DNA of 64,000 nt, taken from contig SUVB01000029.1 in NCBI GenBank assembly GCA_015062205.1, forward strand, positions 24,506 through 88,505. Reading direction: 5' to 3'. A program made the position numbers and the translations under genes. Of the stretch, positions 62,086 to 64,000 are shown piece by piece. The stretch is from Desulfovibrio desulfuricans. GTDB taxonomy: Bacteria; Desulfobacterota; Desulfovibrionia; Desulfovibrionales; Desulfovibrionaceae. Positions within the stretch are counted from its first letter, which is position 1, and every line of letters begins with the position of its first letter. Under the pieces are notes generated by a model. The model was not told the DNA's origin. It was given only the letters and a program-made list of their open reading frames with translations, and did no database searches.

Positions 62086-63603
62086 CTAAGGACTGCTTTT
62101 GATTCCAATCGCCGCAAAATAGATAACTCTTTTTGCCCACATTCCTGTTGAAAAAACTAAAAATAAAAACATGATAATAAAAATAAGCATTGACTGGCCA
62201 ATGATATCTCGCTTGTCTCGCCATATGATAAGGTTATAGACTGAAAATCCGATGATGCTCCATGCAGCCAATACCAGGTAGGACGCATCTGAAATTGTAG
62301 TGATTCCCCAAAAGCTTGCAATAAGTGGAAACAGAAAAGCGCATGCGGATATGATTACGCCGGATGCGCCGGTAAACATAATGCGCCGGTTGCCGTCACG
62401 CCTTGCCAGAACCCAGCTGCAGGCAGACGTATACAGGTAGGCTATGGACGCCGTGATGGTGGTGATGTCTGTGAGCCAGCCGATGACTGTTCTGCCGAGA
62501 AGCGGAATCCCCAGCGAAATGCCCATGACGGCGTAAATGGCGTTGCGCGGCGTTCCGGCCGCATCACGGCGCGCGAGCCAGGCCGGAAGCAGATATTCTT
62601 CGGCCGCGGCGCATGTGAGGCGGGCTGCCGCACGGAAAAATCCCAGCATGCTGGTGGACAGCGCTGCCGCAACGGCAACGCCGAGCAGGGCAAGCCCGGC
62701 GTCTCCCATGGCGCTCTGTGCGGCATGAAATGTGGGCAACCCTGTGATGTCGCGCAGATTGTCGAGGCCGGCGATATATTCACGCCAGGTTGCATAGCCG
62801 TCCGGAACGGAAAGCGTCGCAAGACAGGTCAGGGCCGTATAGGCCAGAGCGCCTGCTGCAATGGCTGCGGCCATGACAGGCAGGCTTTTTTCGACGGGAA
62901 AGCTCAAGTCGTCCGTCGAATGGGAAATGGATTCAAAACCGACAAAGGCCCACGGCACAAGAGCCGCGATGCCGAAAATCTGCATGCTTTCCGGCCGCCC
63001 GTCGGCAAAAGCCGGTGCAAAGGCCGCCGGAGTCGAGCCGGACTTTACGAATGCAAAGGCGCAACAGACGCCGACAGCAAGAAGAAGCACGCAGACAAGC
63101 GCCGCCTGCAGCCTGGGAACAATTCTGCCGCCCCAGACGCTGACAAAGCCGAAAAACAGCAGGACTGCCAGGGTGAAAAGCACCTCGCCAAGGTACACAT
63201 CGTAACTGAAAATCGTGTAATGAAATCCCCACAGCAAAACCGGGCCGAACAGGTAGCGCGCAATAAGCGTGAATGCCGTGGCATTGGCCCAGAGAAGCGC
63301 AATATAGGCCAGCCCCAGCGCCCAGACGCAAAGAAAGGCATGGTCATATCCAAATGTGTGCCTTGTGTAGGAAAATGCGCCGCCGCCATCAGGATGGCGG
63401 CGCATCATGAACGTGAAATTGGCGGCAATGCTCAGTATCAGCACAGCGCCAAGGCACATGGCAACGGCAGTTCCGGCCGGGCCTGCTATCGGCAGGAACG
63501 TGGTTCCAGGCATGACAAACGCACCCCAGCCCAGGATACAGCCCAGGGATAGCGCCCATGCCTCAAAACGGGAAATGGTGGCTCCGGCAGAAACAGAGAT
63601 CAT
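62086..63603 (-). CDS. APC-family amino acid/polyamine permease
   Basis: This 505-residue permease with twelve predicted helices has the APC N-terminal motif (LSLGCILGWGAFVMPGTTFL with the GAF-type substrate-binding glycine run) and conserved GFESISHSTDDLSFPVEKSL in the middle. Substrate is probably an amino acid or amine. The ATG follows AAAGGGA. The 3' part of the gene is visibly richer in A and T than the flagellar genes, a possible hint of foreign origin. The gap of 110 bases to the diguanylate cyclase shows nothing recognisable. Confidence 0.9.
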   Translation of the reverse strand: MISVSAGATISRFEAWALSLGCILGWGAFVMPGTTFLPIAGPAGTAVAMCLGAVLILSIAANFTFMMRRHPDGGGAFSYTRHTFGYDHAFLCVWALGLAYIALLWANATAFTLIARYLFGPVLLWGFHYTIFSYDVYLGEVLFTLAVLLFFGFVSVWGGRIVPRLQAALVCVLLLAVGVCCAFAFVKSGSTPAAFAPAFADGRPESMQIFGIAALVPWAFVGFESISHSTDDLSFPVEKSLPVMAAAIAAGALAYTALTCLATLSVPDGYATWREYIAGLDNLRDITGLPTFHAAQSAMGDAGLALLGVAVAAALSTSMLGFFRAAARLTCAAAEEYLLPAWLARRDAAGTPRNAIYAVMGISLGIPLLGRTVIGWLTDITTITASIAYLYTSACSWVLARRDGNRRIMFTGASGVIISACAFLFPLIASFWGITTISDASYLVLAAWSIIGFSVYNLIIWRDKRDIIGQSMLIFIIMFLFLVFSTGMWAKRVIYFAAIGIKSSP

Positions 63604-63692
63604 GCTGGTCCCTTTGCTGAAGCAATAGTGTGTTTTAGAAATTCAAACGCGTGCGGAGACAACAAAAGAACTGCCTGCAAGCCGTGCGCCTG

Positions 63693-63778
63693 CCGGGCGT
63701 ATGGTCCTCCTCGCCCGGTCAGGGCCGTTGTGCGAGGTGGGGGCGACTGAATGCATCAGCACTGTGCCGTCCCCACCT
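63693..63778. repeat. Two inverted repeats between permease and chemoreceptor genes
   Basis: CCGGGCG (63693-63699) pairs with CGCCCGG (63712-63718); AGGTGGGG (63735-63742) pairs with CCCCACCT (63771-63778). Neither is followed by a T-run on either strand. They lie in the 237-base gap, which holds no gene I can support. Confidence 0.45.
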
Positions 63779-63840
63779 TCATTGCGCTGTACGAATACCG
63801 GCGGGCAGCCGGATGTGTCGCCCGCCTTGCGCGTCACGCG

Positions 63841-64000
63841 CTACGCCCGCTTCATGTCCTCGATGAGCGCGCTCAGGCGCTCGGTCTGCTGCGCGAGATC
63901 CGAGATGGCCTTGGCCGCCTCGTTCATGGCCTGCGTGGTCTGGCCGGACATCTCGTTGACCGTGGTGATGGACTGGTTGATCTCCTCGCTGGCGGCGGAC
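63841..64000 (-). CDS. Methyl-accepting chemotaxis protein (C-terminal fragment)
   Basis: The minus strand reads the last 53 codons of a chemoreceptor, ending TAG at 63841-63843. The coiled-coil signature is clear: EEINQSITTVNEMSGQTTQA, then AKAISDLAQQTERLSALIED. The rest lies beyond the window. Given the flagellar genes here, motility and taxis are consistent. Confidence 0.88.
   Translation of the reverse strand, partial: SAASEEINQSITTVNEMSGQTTQAMNEAAKAISDLAQQTERLSALIEDMKRA

Overview
The window reads as chromosomal DNA of a GC-rich Gram-negative bacterium, most likely a member of the Desulfovibrionaceae. This is inferred from gene content: a type III glutamine synthetase, a trp operon with a fused trpG-trpD, a YcaO-TPR protein, a flgBC-fliEFGHI cluster with sigma54-type promoters, and DUF2325/FeoB iron genes. 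I see no rRNA, tRNA, CRISPR array, insertion sequence or prophage.

Layout. 1-9 kb is a transport block: the end of an RND adaptor gene, its RND pump, three EamA-family exporters and a CstA-type carrier. 9-15.5 kb holds an HD-GYP phosphodiesterase, a lipoprotein, an orphan HlyD-type adaptor and an overlapping methyltransferase/YcaO pair. 15.6-21.2 kb holds prmA, two small membrane proteins, an M23 peptidase and a zinc-type ABC importer (znuA-C-B order). 21.4-25.3 kb holds a histidine-rich lipoprotein coupled to a TctA permease, then a Firmicutes-style Y-family polymerase/YolD pair. 25.4-29.3 kb is a lysA-MATE-DUF2156 lysyltransferase group. 29.3-32 kb holds an FKBP-type isomerase and glutamine synthetase III.

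32.2-39 kb is a complete trpE-GD-C-F-B-A operon. It is preceded by a sigma70 promoter, a leader peptide with three consecutive Trp codons and a mutually exclusive antiterminator/terminator pair, which is a textbook attenuator that can be read from the sequence. 39-42.3 kb is an iron region with three near-identical 15-bp Fur-like boxes controlling a DUF2325 protein and FeoB, with no feoA. 42.3-43.8 kb is a small nuclease cluster. 43.9-51.7 kb is the flagellar cluster, with sigma54 -24/-12 elements upstream of flgB and fliF and a separately encoded 68-residue protein that repeats the C-terminal helix of FliF.

52.5-60 kb is the most unusual part: two long PEP-synthase-like proteins enclose a sensor kinase and a receiver-only response regulator. 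One of them keeps the phosphotransfer histidine. The other has lost it but keeps a highly conserved C-terminal domain that is not the usual PEP-binding barrel. The window ends with a diguanylate cyclase, an APC-type amino-acid permease and the end of a chemotaxis receptor.

Functional names rest on motifs and family resemblance read by eye. Start codons were chosen from ribosome-binding sites where the longest frame looked wrong.
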